Origin: Neocallimastix lanati (nom. inval.)
Lineage: Eukaryota > Neocallimastigomycota > Neocallimastigomycetes > Neocallimastigales > Neocallimastigaceae
NCBI GenBank assembly: GCA_016946835.1
Contig: JACVTC010000060.1
Coordinates: 274,001 to 338,000 of the forward strand
Reading direction: 5' to 3'
DNA length: 64,000 nucleotides
In this document: one piece after another, positions 45,248 through 55,802 of the stretch
How positions within the stretch are numbered: the stretch's first letter is position 1
Layout of the letters: every line of letters begins with the position of its first letter
The notes under the pieces: generated by a model
The model's input: the letters and a program-made list of their open reading frames with translations, nothing else
Databases searched by the model: none
What the model was told of the DNA's origin: nothing
Position numbers and translations under genes: made by a program

Positions 45248-45974
45248 TTTTAAATATATATTCCTTTGTAAATTATTGAAATTGAAATTTTGAAATTTAA
45301 TTGAAATTAACATTTCAATTTTTTACCATTAATTTTGAATTTATTGAAAATTTTAAAAATATAGTAAATAATAAATATATTAAAATATAAAATTAATATT
45401 AAATCGTTGAATATATAATTTTTATTAAATTTTGAAATTTCGTAATGTGAAATTTTTAAATGTCGAAATTTTAAATTTTAAAATCTATAATTTCTAATTT
45501 TCTAAATTTTGAAATTGTAATTGAAAATTTTATCAATTTAATTATTGAATATATTTTATCAATATAACTTATTGAATATATTTTATCAATATAACTTATT
45601 GAATAAATTATAATATTCAATTTAATATGTTATTAATCTTGATAATTATGAAAGCGTCCTTATCATAATTATCATTTTATCATCGAAGAATATTATAGAG
45701 AAAAGCGTCCTTTTCAATATAATATTAAACAAATTTTAATTAATCTATTAAATTTCAAATATTGAATCAATTTAGAATGCTCCTCCTTCCTTCTTTCATA
45801 TTATTATTTTTCTATGATTAATTCAGAAATTTAAAATTTAATAAATTTAATGTAATTTTGCTATTTATAAATTTATAACTGATGTTTAAAAGTAAATTAT
45901 TATTGCAATTCAATAGAAGAGAATATTTATTTATTTGTTTAAAATATAGAATTGATTGATTTTATGTAATAGAA

Positions 45975-46029
<55 letters not shown>

Positions 46030-46345
46030 TTTTTAATATTTAAAATTTAAATTATAAAATTGTATATATTTATTAGTACATAACGTTTTTGGAATTTTAA
46101 CGATTGTTTTAAGAAATATAATTTTGTTTATTTTTTGAATAATTTGTAATTATTACTTTTGTAATACAATATTTAAAATGAATAAAATTTACTTAAACTT
46201 TTAATATAGAAATTAAAAATTGACTTTAATAAACGATATAATGTTTGATTAAATTGTAAAAATATTTTAATAAAAAGCGAGACATGAGGATTATAAGAGT
46301 AGTACAGTGCAGTATAAGTAGTTTAATTAATAAATTAATTATTAT
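45248..46345. other. A/T region left of the element F frame
   Basis: No gene. Contains repeated GAAATT/AATTTC motifs (45280-45540), a repeat of ATTGAATATATTTTATCAAT at about 45544-45600, paired GCGTCCTT motifs at 45654 and 45705, and an (AT)n run followed by T at 45977-46034. Confidence 0.5.
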
Positions 46346-47146
46346 TTATTGAAATTCATATATTATATAGATCTTATTCCCATGATAGGGAGGAGAGAAG
46401 TCTGATTCATGTGAATTTACCTTTATCTTTGTTTCTTTGAACTTTTGAATAACTTTTTGTATAACTGGGGTGTTAATTACTGTAACTGATACTCCTTTAT
46501 GAATTTTTTCATTGTTGTTTGAAGTGTGGGATGTAGGTTTTGGTTTGGTTCTTCGTTTAGGCTTTCTTCTCAAGGTTAGTTTAGTTTCTACTTTTGCTTT
46601 CATGTTAGTTATCCTTTTATTGCTATTATCGTTATTGTTATTATCATTATTGTTATTGATTAGATGATTATCACACTGATATGGGTTTTCAATATTTTCT
46701 TTTTTGTTATGGATAACTTCAGCTTTTTTGTATAAGCTTATATCGTGAATTTTATTATCAGCATTATTCTTCATTTCATTAATACCTTCTTTTTGTTTCG
46801 TACTTGATTTTGGTTCTATATAATTTAAGGACCTATTAACTTGGACAAGGAATAAGGAACTTCTTCTACGTAATTGTTCTAATAAATTAATTTGATTTAT
46901 AATGTCCTGACAAGTTTTACTTTCTAAAGAATTTTCTTTCTCCAACTGTTTTACTTTTGATTTAAGGACGTGAATAAGTTTTTGAATTCTTATTAATTCA
47001 TCCAATCGATCATGAAGTTCTTTCTCAGCCTTACCAATAAACCTGTTGTATTCACTAATGGGAATCATATCTTTATCCTTCATTGGGATAGATATATCAT
47101 TTCTTTTAAATGATATATCTGAAGTAATTTTTATAAGTTTAGGCAT
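46346..47146 (-). CDS. Unrecognised 266-residue protein in the gag position of element F
   Basis: The ATG at 47146 is the first after the PBS, where C has gag. I recognise no family. Residues about 40-110 are heptad-like and should form a coiled coil (LHDRLDELIRIQKLIHVLKS, VKQLEKENSL). An Asn-rich stretch lies near 165-178, followed by a strongly basic segment (LTLRRKPKRRTKPKP, about 191-205). There is no CCHC knuckle, protease or RT motif. Its codon use is less extreme than the flanks and the frame is unbroken. A coiled coil plus a basic tail could serve as a minimal RNA-binding gag; alternatively it is an acquired or accessory protein. Confidence 0.65.
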   Translation of the reverse strand: MPKLIKITSDISFKRNDISIPMKDKDMIPISEYNRFIGKAEKELHDRLDELIRIQKLIHVLKSKVKQLEKENSLESKTCQDIINQINLLEQLRRRSSLFLVQVNRSLNYIEPKSSTKQKEGINEMKNNADNKIHDISLYKKAEVIHNKKENIENPYQCDNHLINNNNDNNNNDNSNKRITNMKAKVETKLTLRRKPKRRTKPKPTSHTSNNNEKIHKGVSVTVINTPVIQKVIQKFKETKIKVNSHESDFSPPYHGNKIYIIYEFQ

Positions 47147-47170
47147 CTTAAGGTAATCGATAGATTGTTG

Positions 47171-47180
47171 GTAGGATTAT
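47171..47180 (-). promoter_or_regulatory. Self-complementary primer-binding site of element F
   Basis: Element strand ATAATCCTAC, directly after the LTR. With the last two LTR bases (CA) it pairs over 12 bp with GTAGGATTATTG in the LTR (47405-47394). Same geometry as in C with a different sequence. Confidence 0.72.
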
Positions 47181-47837
47181 TGTCAAAGTTTTAAGATAAT
47201 TTGGTCTTAACGATTAGGTCAAGATGCCAAATTATAGTAATTAATTAATAATTTAATTATACTCTTATTTTAAACATATTATTATTAGTAAATTGTATAA
47301 TTAAGTTTTTTATTTGAAATATAAATTTTATTTAATCTTAATAATATTTTATTACATTATTATTTTATATAATTATTACTATAATTTAAATTACAATAAT
47401 CCTACAAAGGATTAATCAAAAGATTTAAACATGTATTTATATAAAATAATTAATTATTAAAATATTAATATTAATATGAATATGTAATAGTATTAATATA
47501 AGTTTGATATTGATAATATAAAATAAGATAATAATATAAATATTTAATATAAATAAAAATAAGAATTAAATATTGCTAAATATTATAATTTATAATTAAA
47601 ATATAATATGTAGAAATTAATTTAATATAACAATCACGTGTTTACATTATTTAATATATATTAAATTCAATATGTTAATAATATTTAGTAATTAGTTGGC
47701 CTAGACTAATTCCTAAATATTTTAATAAAGTTAATTTAATAATAATTATTATATTATTATTTTTTATTAATATTGAAATTCAAATAACTGAATTATCGAA
47801 ATTGAAATTGAATTGAAATTCAGTTATTATCTTAACA
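47181..47837 (-). repeat. LTR of element F
   Basis: 657 bp; element strand TGTTAAGATAATAACTGAAT ... ACTTTGACA. It starts like the LTR of C (TGTTGAAATTATAACTGAAT) and likewise folds back through ACTGAATT/AATTCAGT. A TATAAATA on the element strand (47441-47434) lies 36 nt upstream of GTAGGATTATTG. Confidence 0.7.
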
Positions 47838-47903
47838 AATGATAAATAATGTTAAAAATTCACAGTAATGGCAACTGTTAAGAAAATTTAAATTATGAAA
47901 AAG

Positions 47904-47977
47904 GCTCGCGTAGCCTAATCGGATAGGGCGTCAGACTTCTAATCTGAAGATTGCGGGTTCAAGTCCCGCCGTGAGTG
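47904..47977 (+). tRNA. tRNA-Arg(UCU) copy 9
   Basis: Consensus gene, preceded by a type-b flank (CACAGTAATGGCAACTGTTA) and followed by TTTTTT. Confidence 0.97.
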
Positions 47978-48422
47978 TTTTTTATCATTTTTTTATAAAT
48001 TTTTTAATTCGGAAATGAAATATGAACTTTTTTTTTCTGAATTTATTTATGCACTCTTTATTTTGAACAATAAGTTTTTATGTCACTTTACTAATTAAAA
48101 TGTATTATTATGACACTATTTGGACTATTAATATATATTTTTTTTTTTTTATTTTTAAAAAATAATATAAATGTAATTAATAAAAAAAAAAATTTTTTTC
48201 CTAAATTTATTTATATACTCTTTATGTTGAATAAATATTTTTTATTTCATATTACAATTTAAAAAAAAATTATATTCTAATTTGGAAAAATAATATTTAT
48301 TTTTATTTTTTTTTATTATTATTTTTTTTATTAAAAATATATATTCATATAATTAATAAATGAATGAATAAATAAATACAACTAAATTTCACAATAATGG
48401 CAGCCATTATAAAAATTTCAAT

Positions 48423-48913
48423 TGATAAATAACAAAATTAATAAATCTTGAAAATTTATTATACATAAAATCAAAACTAACCTTAGCCAAGTTTAATAAT
48501 AATTTAATAAAATAAAAAAAAATTAATTAATTAATTAAATAAAACAAATAAATTACACTTAAAAATTACATTAATACTCAGATATGAAAGAAATATTATA
48601 TATTTTTCAAAATAAAAATATTAAGATTAAATTTAAAATAAAATAATTAATTTTTATAATTAGTTTTATAATAATTTTTATAATTAATTTTATAATTAAA
48701 TAACAATTTTATAATAACAAAATTTATTAATTTAAATAACAAAATATTTTTAATTATTTTTATAATAAACAAATTTATTTATTTTATTATTAATTATTTA
48801 TTTTATTATTAATTTTATTACTTTTATTTTATTTAATTATTCTTTTTATTTATAAATTATAAATAGTTTAATTTTAAAGAAAAATATAAATACTTGTAAA
48901 TATTTCATGTAAA

Positions 48914-48947
<34 letters not shown>

Positions 48948-49182
48948 TAATTTTATAATTTTAATAATCACTTTTAATTTTTATAATGTTTAATAAATTT
49001 TAATAAAAGATTTATAAAATAAAATATTAGAAAACAAGTGTTCTAATAAACCAAATTTTTAGTGTTATTTTTAATAAAACATTTTTAATTCATAAATAAC
49101 TTATACAGTTATTATTAAAATAAATTGAAATTATCACTTTTTAATTCTATATTAAAATTAAGATAATTTCTAAAATTTATCA
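48423..49182 (+). repeat. 5' LTR of element E
   Basis: 760 bp with 8-bp inverted ends TGATAAAT/ATTTATCA. Same sequence as 54955-55714. Confidence 0.93.
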
Positions 49183-49922
49183 GTTGTCCTTCGAACCGGA
49201 GAGGCAGCTAACTTATTATTAATAAGTATTATTTATTAACACTAGAGTATGAACTAGTATAAAAATTCATAATAATAAAATAAAGGATAAATAATATTTA
49301 TTATATAATAATAATTAAAAATTAAAACTAGAGTATGAACTAGTATAAAAATTCATAATTTAAAATTAAAAATAAAATATATATATATATGTATATATAT
49401 ATAATAATATAATAATAATATAATAAATAGAAATTAAATTAATATTGGGAAGAAAGCCATTTATATTAAGAAGAAAATAATAAATAAATAGGAAAAGAAC
49501 GACAAATATAAGGAAAGGAAACGATAGATAATATTTTGAAAAAAAAAAAAAAAAAAAAAAAAAAAATTCTATTTTAATTTTAAAGAATTATATAGGTTTA
49601 TATTTTATTAATCATAAACTATTGGAGCTTGACTCTAGGTCGCGATTAATAAGATATAAATTAGAGTAGCAAGAGAGAGTATTGGGTCCTGATTATAGAG
49701 AGTAGAGGTTAGACAGAACTGAAAATTGTACTGGAGAGTAATTGATTGGTTATATCGATACTTTGGTGAGAGATCCAGAGAAACGGAAAACTTTATAACC
49801 AGTCGAATGAAAACAGCACAAGAGAGTAAGTAGAGTCTAATGAGGTCGAAAATATAATCAGAACGCCAAGAAAATCTATTACTGCTACATATATAATTCG
49901 AGGTTCTTAAATAAATAAATAA

Positions 49923-49975
<53 letters not shown>

Positions 49976-50182
49976 ATAATAACTAATTAAAGAAACGTAT
50001 AATAAGTGAATGAATAAATATATTGAAATTGAATATATAAAATTTTAATTAATTAAAAATTTGATTAAATAATTAAATTTAAATATATAAATATTTTGTT
50101 AGCGAATAAATTATTATATAAAATAAAGTATATAAATTATATTAAAGAAAAAAACAAAAATACTTCTAAATTCCAGAGTAAA
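49183..50182 (+). other. Long 5' leader of element E
   Basis: 1000 nt without a gene. It starts GTTGTCCTTCGAACCGGAGA, where the PBS should be; this neither begins with TGG nor complements the LTR, so the primer is unclear. Then two copies of ACTAGAGTATGAACTAGTAT (49242 and 49326), A runs at about 49541-49565 and 49926-49973, and a purine-rich, GC-richer block (49600-49890) where TGGTTATA (49757) can pair with TATAACCA (49795). Confidence 0.55.
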
Positions 50183-51076
50183 ATGTCCGATTTAAAATCA
50201 ATTAATTTCAACAGAATTCCTATATTAGGTCAACCGACTGTAGAATTTGATGATTGGAATTTCTCATATACTCGTTGGTGTAATTCCAATAAAATTGATG
50301 AAGAAGAAAAGATAGAATGTTTAATTTCAATTACTACTGGTATTGCAAGAAAGATAGTAATAAATTCATTAAATAAAACTACCCCAGATAAATATGATAC
50401 CATTATAAGTAAATTACAGGAACATTACAAGGGTCCTCTTCCTAAAAATTCAAGGTTATTAGAACTTTCAACAGCTACAATTAAGAAAGGTGAAAGTGTT
50501 GCAGAATTCAACATAAGGTTTGAAACACTTTTAAATAAAATTAGAATTGATTTAAATAAGGAAGTTATAATCTCTTATTATATTAATGCATTTCGGGCTT
50601 TAACTAAAACCTATGAGGCTTTATTAGAAGCAGAACCGCAAAACTTAAAAGATGTAATGCAAATAACGTCTAAAAAGGAGAAGATATATAAATTAGTAGA
50701 ATCAAATAGGTCTAAAGATAAAGGAGAACCAAACAAAAGAAAAATAAAATCTAACACTCAAAATAATTATGGAACATATTATACAAGTACTTATAATAAA
50801 AATAATTCATTTAATAATAAGAATAATAATATAAATAATAGTCACAACAATAATTACCAAAAATATAATAATAATATAAAACCTACTCATAATTATATTA
50901 ATCAAAATGTTGAAAATAGAAAAATCACATTGAAACCTACACAACTCCAAGATGATGAATTGCAAGAAATAACTCAGAAACTTGCTGATTTAAAAATCAA
51001 TGTATGTTTAAATTGTCAAAGAATAGGTCATGTTAAAGATGATTGCCCTGAATTAGAAGAAGAATGTTTAAATTAA
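50183..51076 (+). CDS. gag: Gag protein of element E
   Basis: 297 residues from the ATG at 50183; an in-frame upstream TTG is ignored. Capsid-like helical region with FDDWNFSYTRWCNSNKIDEE, ITTGIARKIVINSLN and VAEFNIRFETLLNKIR; an Asn-rich segment (about 190-240); then one CCHC knuckle CLNCQRIGHVKDDC near the C terminus. The last codons TGT TTA AAT overlap the frameshift site. Only distantly related to gag of A and B. Confidence 0.9.
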   Translation: MSDLKSINFNRIPILGQPTVEFDDWNFSYTRWCNSNKIDEEEKIECLISITTGIARKIVINSLNKTTPDKYDTIISKLQEHYKGPLPKNSRLLELSTATIKKGESVAEFNIRFETLLNKIRIDLNKEVIISYYINAFRALTKTYEALLEAEPQNLKDVMQITSKKEKIYKLVESNRSKDKGEPNKRKIKSNTQNNYGTYYTSTYNKNNSFNNKNNNINNSHNNNYQKYNNNIKPTHNYINQNVENRKITLKPTQLQDDELQEITQKLADLKINVCLNCQRIGHVKDDCPELEEECLN

Positions 51077-51100
51077 ATTATGGGAGTAAGCAATCTCCCA
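51067..51100 (+). promoter_or_regulatory. -1 ribosomal frameshift signal of element E
   Basis: Heptamer TTTAAAT (51067-51073) in gag phase TTA AAT, stop TAA next, then after 7 nt the stem TGGGAG (51081-51086), 8-nt loop, CTCCCA (51095-51100). Same heptamer type, spacer and stem sequence as in A. Confidence 0.87.
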
Positions 51101-54100
51101 AAATAACTAAAATTGCATCATCGAATCAATCAATAAATTACCTTAATAAGGAAAATAATCAAATCCCTCAAATTAATGTAGCCCAGAAAAAGAAAGTGCC
51201 TACAAGTACTTTGGATAAGAATAAAATCTCTCCAAATAATAAAAGTATAGTTAAACCATCCATTCTCAATCAACCAAATATTAAGAAAGTTAAACAACAA
51301 AAGAAAGCAATTAGGAATACAAGAAGAAGAAAAATAAGTGAAGAACTTAATAATGAAAAACAAAATGACCATGAATTAAATGATAATGAGGAAATTATTA
51401 TTGATGAACCATATAATACAAAGGAAAATACAAAAGATTCTGAAATGAAAAATAATTCAGAAATCAATAATGGAAATAATAATGAAAGTAATAATGAAAA
51501 TAATAAAAATAATGTAATTAACATAATTGATGAACATAGAAAAATAAATAATGAAAATAATACCAAAGACGTTCTAACACATAGTCAATCTCTCAGTCAA
51601 ACTAAACAAACCAGAAAAAGAAGTATGACAGATATACAAATGTTAGAATCAGGTAATAAATTTAGTATAATTAAGGAAGCCAACATCTTGTTTCCGAAAA
51701 TTAGTCTTGCACAATTACTTTCTATTAGTCCTACTCTTAGGAAGGAATTAGGACAAGGTTGTAAGCCAAAGATAGAAAATGTATTATGCTCTCTTTATAA
51801 TATTCCTATTCCAATCTTCATTGGAAAAACGAAAGAAGTATTTTTAAAAATTCTTTACGATACAGGAGCAAATGTAAATGTTATAACAACAGGATGTTTA
51901 AATAAATTTAATGATGTGAAAATTGAAGAAGATATAATAGAACAAAATATTACTTTAGCAAATGGATCTACAGTACCTACTAAATACTATGTTCCATTGA
52001 AAATTAACATTAATGATTCTTGCAACATTTATGAAAAATTTTATATTATAAATCAAGATAATCCATACTTTGATATTATTTTTGGAAGAAGTATCCAAAA
52101 GAAATATAGATTACTTATTGATCCAGATGATGATTTCATATATCAGAAAACAAGAAAAGGTCTTAAAAAGATAATCCAGATAATTAACTCAAATAATACA
52201 AATAATATTCCCTTAATGAATGCTATTTATGTATCTAAAGAAGATGAAGAAATTCGTGAATTTAACTCTACCTTAAACGAAATTCTCAATTCTGTTCCAG
52301 ATAAAGTTAAATCAAAATTTGAAAGTCTTATTAATCAATACAAAAATTGTATGGCAACATCACTAAGTCAGCTAACAACTGCTAACCTTGAACCACATTC
52401 AATAATTACTACTACTGAAAAACCTATTAAGCTAAAACCTTATAAATTATCAAAAGAGCATTCTGATATTCTAAAAGAAGAAATTATATCCTTACTTAAT
52501 AAAGGCTTAATTATTCCCTCGCATTCCCCTTGGTCATTTCCTGTTTTATTAGTCAGAAAGAAAAATGGGAAATGGAGACTATGTATAGATTACAGAAGGC
52601 TTAATGAAATCACTATTAAAGATTCATATGCACTCCCTTTCATCGATGAACTTGTCTCTTCAGTTAGAGGTGCTAAAATATTTTCAGCCCTTGACTTATA
52701 TTCGGGTTATCACCAAATCCCAATGAATCCCAGAGATATCGAAAAAACTTCTTTCACAACAAAATTTGGAAACTATAATTTTGTTGTTATGCCTTTCGGT
52801 TTAACTAATGCTCCCGCTACCTTTCAAAGGGAGATGAACAGAATCCTTTTACCCCTCATTGGTAAATGCTTATTCGTTTACATCGATGACATAGTTGTAT
52901 ATTCTACTTCTATTGAAGAACATCTTGAACATTTAAAACAAGTATTTGAAATATTCTCCAAGTATAATCTCTCCCTCAATCTTCAAAAATGCAAATTTTT
53001 CCAAGAATCAATTGAAGTCTTAGGTCATGTTCTTACCCCTAATGGTTTAAAAACTGTTCCTTCTAAAGTTCAAAGTATAGCCCTTTGGGAAGCTCCCAAA
53101 AATGTTAATGAACTCAGGTCTTTCCTTGGTCTTGCTAGTTATTACAGAAAATTTATACAAAATTTCTCTATAAGAGCTGACTCTCTTTTTAAACTACTTA
53201 AGAAAAATCAACCATATATATGGACTTCTGATCGTAATGAAGCTTTTGAAGACATACGTCACTGTTTATTGTCTGACCCTATATTATGTTATCCTGACTT
53301 TGATAAAGTATTTATAGTTAGAACAGACGCCTCTACTCAAGGTATCGGTGCTGTCCTCTTACAGGTGGAGGAAGACAAATTGGAACACCCAATTTGTTGT
53401 GTAAGTCGTACTTTATCACCTCCAGAAAGAAATTACTCTGTAACTGATCTTGAAGGTTTGGCTATTAATTACGCAATCCAAAAATTCCGTCAGTACTTAA
53501 TTAGTAACAAGAAACCAACTATATTCATTACGGATCATAAACCACTCTTAGGATTTTACAAAAATACTATTCCAAATAAAGGAAGACACATGCGTTGGAT
53601 AGAAGAATTTAACAAATATAAAATTGAAATAAAATATGAAAAAGGAAAGAAAAATGTTTTCGCAGACGCTCTTTCAAGACTACCTTCAAAAGACAGCGAA
53701 GATATTATAAAATGTATTAATACAATTTTAGCTGATCTTAATCCAAAAGATTTAAACCTACCAGAAGGAATAATCAAATACTTCACTAAGAATTATCAAG
53801 TTGTTGATAACACCTTATATTATAAGAAAGATGATACTTATTTAAAAGTTATCTACCGTGATGAAGACAAAAAGGATATAATTAATCGTGCTCATTCTGT
53901 AGGACATGAAGGAGCCGAAAAAACTGTAAACAGAATACTAAATTCATATTATTGGCCCGGCATTTGGAATGACGTTAGGATGTGGATCAAATCTTGCAGA
54001 AAATGTCAACTTTGTAGACCAAAACCAATCCCGAAAAACACTGCAGATAATGTAACACCAGTTGAACAACCATTTACTCGTGTTGGACTTGATACGATTG

Positions 54101-54942
54101 GTCCTCTTCCAATTATTAAAAATGGAAATATGTATATTATTACATTGGTTGACTACTTCACAAAATGGGTTGAAGCTAAAGCCATTCCAAACACAAAGAC
54201 TGAAGAAGTTATAAAATTTTTAACTGAAGTTATATCAAGACATGGTCCTCCAGAAATAATTGTTACAGATAATGGAAGTTCGTTCGCATCAGATATTACT
54301 AAAATGATGATCGATCTTTATGGGTCATGGGTGCACTTTGTATCTCCACATCATCCAGAATCAAATGGTATGATTGAAAACCGTAATAGAGAAGTAGAGA
54401 AAATTCTAAGACTCTTAGTTGAAAACGAAAGTGAATGGGATGAATATTTACCATCCGCACTTTGGGCTCTTAGAACAACAAAAAATTCCAAAACAAAATT
54501 TAGCAGCTTTGAATTACTTTATGGGAGAAAAGACACCTGGCCATTAGAAGTAATGTTTCCAGATATTTACAAAGATCCAAATGAAACAGATGAAGAATAT
54601 ATTTTTAGAAGATTCCTAAGACATCAGAATTGGGTGAAACAAGCAACAGAATATTCGGATTACGCAAATCAATATTGGGAACATCGCATTGGACTATCGA
54701 AATCACTAAAGAAAAATTATAAACCCGGAGATTATGTGATGATAAGATTAATTGGAAGAAGTAAGTTAAATCCTTACTTTTATGGACCATATAAAGTAGT
54801 TAACAAACAAAAATTCAATACAGTTGTCCTCGAAGATCCTCAAACAGGAAAACTTCTTGATCGAAATGTACATATTAAAAATGTTTTTCCTTATATCATT
54901 CCAGAAAAAGAATTAACTTCAAGGGACGAAGTTCAATCTTAA
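51073..54942 (+). CDS. pol: Pol polyprotein of element E
   Basis: 1289 codons from the frameshift point. About 250 polar N-terminal residues include SLAQLLSISPTLRKELGQG, a distant match to A's block. Then protease LYDTGANVNV (about 262), RT with LCIDYRRLNE, MPFGLTNAPA and YIDD (about 602), RNase H VRTDASTQGIG (about 749), integrase zinc domain (H-x3-H ... C-x2-C, about 942-979), core Asp in LDTIGP, Asp in VTDNGSSF, Glu in ESNGMIENRN (about 1005, 1064, 1098), and a C-terminal region (KSLKKNYKPGDYVMIRLIG) without a chromodomain. The last 150 residues recur almost unchanged in B. All catalytic residues are present. Confidence 0.94.
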   Translation, partial: LNYGSKQSPKITKIASSNQSINYLNKENNQIPQINVAQKKKVPTSTLDKNKISPNNKSIVKPSILNQPNIKKVKQQKKAIRNTRRRKISEELNNEKQNDHELNDNEEIIIDEPYNTKENTKDSEMKNNSEINNGNNNESNNENNKNNVINIIDEHRKINNENNTKDVLTHSQSLSQTKQTRKRSMTDIQMLESGNKFSIIKEANILFPKISLAQLLSISPTLRKELGQGCKPKIENVLCSLYNIPIPIFIGKTKEVFLKILYDTGANVNVITTGCLNKFNDVKIEEDIIEQNITLANGSTVPTKYYVPLKININDSCNIYEKFYIINQDNPYFDIIFGRSIQKKYRLLIDPDDDFIYQKTRKGLKKIIQIINSNNTNNIPLMNAIYVSKEDEEIREFNSTLNEILNSVPDKVKSKFESLINQYKNCMATSLSQLTTANLEPHSIITTTEKPIKLKPYKLSKEHSDILKEEIISLLNKGLIIPSHSPWSFPVLLVRKKNGKWRLCIDYRRLNEITIKDSYALPFIDELVSSVRGAKIFSALDLYSGYHQIPMNPRDIEKTSFTTKFGNYNFVVMPFGLTNAPATFQREMNRILLPLIGKCLFVYIDDIVVYSTSIEEHLEHLKQVFEIFSKYNLSLNLQKCKFFQESIEVLGHVLTPNGLKTVPSKVQSIALWEAPKNVNELRSFLGLASYYRKFIQNFSIRADSLFKLLKKNQPYIWTSDRNEAFEDIRHCLLSDPILCYPDFDKVFIVRTDASTQGIGAVLLQVEEDKLEHPICCVSRTLSPPERNYSVTDLEGLAINYAIQKFRQYLISNKKPTIFITDHKPLLGFYKNTIPNKGRHMRWIEEFNKYKIEIKYEKGKKNVFADALSRLPSKDSEDIIKCINTILADLNPKDLNLPEGIIKYFTKNYQVVDNTLYYKKDDTYLKVIYRDEDKKDIINRAHSVGHEGAEKTVNRILNSYYWPGIWNDVRMWIKSCRKCQLCRPKPIPKNTADNVTPVEQPFTRVGLDTIGPLPIIKNGNMYIITLVDYFTKWVEAKAIPNTKTEEVIKFLTEVISRHGPPEIIVTDNGSSFASDITKMMIDLYGSWVHFVSPHHPESNGMIENRNREVEKILRLLVENESEWDEYLPSALWALRTTKNSKTKFSSFELLYGRKDTWPLEVMFPDIYKDPNETDEEYIFRRFLRHQNWVKQATEYSDYANQYWEHRIGLSKSLKKNYKPGDYVMIRLIGRSKLNPYFYGPYKVVNKQKFNTVVLEDPQTGKLLDRNVHIKNVFPYIIPEKELTSRDEVQS

Positions 54943-54954
54943 CCGCCGAGGAAT

Positions 54955-55445
54955 TGATAAATAACAAAATTAATAAATCTTGAAAATTTATTATACATAA
55001 AATCAAAACTAACCTTAGCCAAGTTTAATAATAATTTAATAAAATAAAAAAAAATTAATTAATTAATTAAATAAAACAAATAAATTACACTTAAAAATTA
55101 CATTAATACTCAGATATGAAAGAAATATTATATATTTTTCAAAATAAAAATATTAAGATTAAATTTAAAATAAAATAATTAATTTTTATAATTAGTTTTA
55201 TAATAATTTTTATAATTAATTTTATAATTAAATAACAATTTTATAATAACAAAATTTATTAATTTAAATAACAAAATATTTTTAATTATTTTTATAATAA
55301 ACAAATTTATTTATTTTATTATTAATTATTTATTTTATTATTAATTTTATTACTTTTATTTTATTTAATTATTCTTTTTATTTATAAATTATAAATAGTT
55401 TAATTTTAAAGAAAAATATAAATACTTGTAAATATTTCATGTAAA

Positions 55446-55479
<34 letters not shown>

Positions 55480-55714
55480 TAATTTTATAATTTTAATAAT
55501 CACTTTTAATTTTTATAATGTTTAATAAATTTTAATAAAAGATTTATAAAATAAAATATTAGAAAACAAGTGTTCTAATAAACCAAATTTTTAGTGTTAT
55601 TTTTAATAAAACATTTTTAATTCATAAATAACTTATACAGTTATTATTAAAATAAATTGAAATTATCACTTTTTAATTCTATATTAAAATTAAGATAATT
55701 TCTAAAATTTATCA
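54955..55714 (+). repeat. 3' LTR of element E
   Basis: 760 bp, same sequence as the 5' LTR. Preceded by CCGCCGAGGAAT, a weak polypurine tract. Confidence 0.93.
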
Positions 55715-55728
55715 CAATTTCAGAAATG

Positions 55729-55802
55729 GCTCGCGTAGCCTAATCGGATAGGGCGTCAGACTTCTAATCTGAAGATTGCGGGTTCAAGTCCCGCCGTGAG
55801 TG
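55729..55802 (+). tRNA. tRNA-Arg(UCU) copy 10
   Basis: Consensus gene with element E 14 nt upstream; TTTC and a long T run downstream. Confidence 0.97.

Larger units (their letters stand above)
45248..47837 (-). mobile_element. Element F: 5' part of a C-related LTR element, 3' half missing
   Basis: On the minus strand: LTR 47837-47181, self-complementary PBS, 24-nt leader, one frame of 266 codons, then A/T DNA without any pol sequence and without a second LTR. The left end (about 45248) joins the tRNA spacer in mid-unit. It lies 66 nt upstream of tRNA copy 9, matching the position of C. It could be a truncated or a non-autonomous element. Confidence 0.7.
48423..55714 (+). mobile_element. Element E: complete Ty3/gypsy LTR retrotransposon
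   Basis: Both LTRs are 760 bp and read as identical. A 4-bp target duplication CAAT flanks the element (48419-48422 and 55715-55718). Joining the flanks gives the same sequence as an empty unit (compare 56245-56270). Gag and pol are intact and joined by a -1 frameshift; integrase has no chromodomain. It ends 14 nt before tRNA copy 10. Probably a very recent insertion. Confidence 0.94.

Noticed and set aside
49183-49205. Assigning a tRNA primer to element E
   Set aside because: GTTGTCCTTCGAACCGG neither begins with TGG nor complements the E LTR, and I could not match it to a tRNA 3' end, so no primer is claimed.
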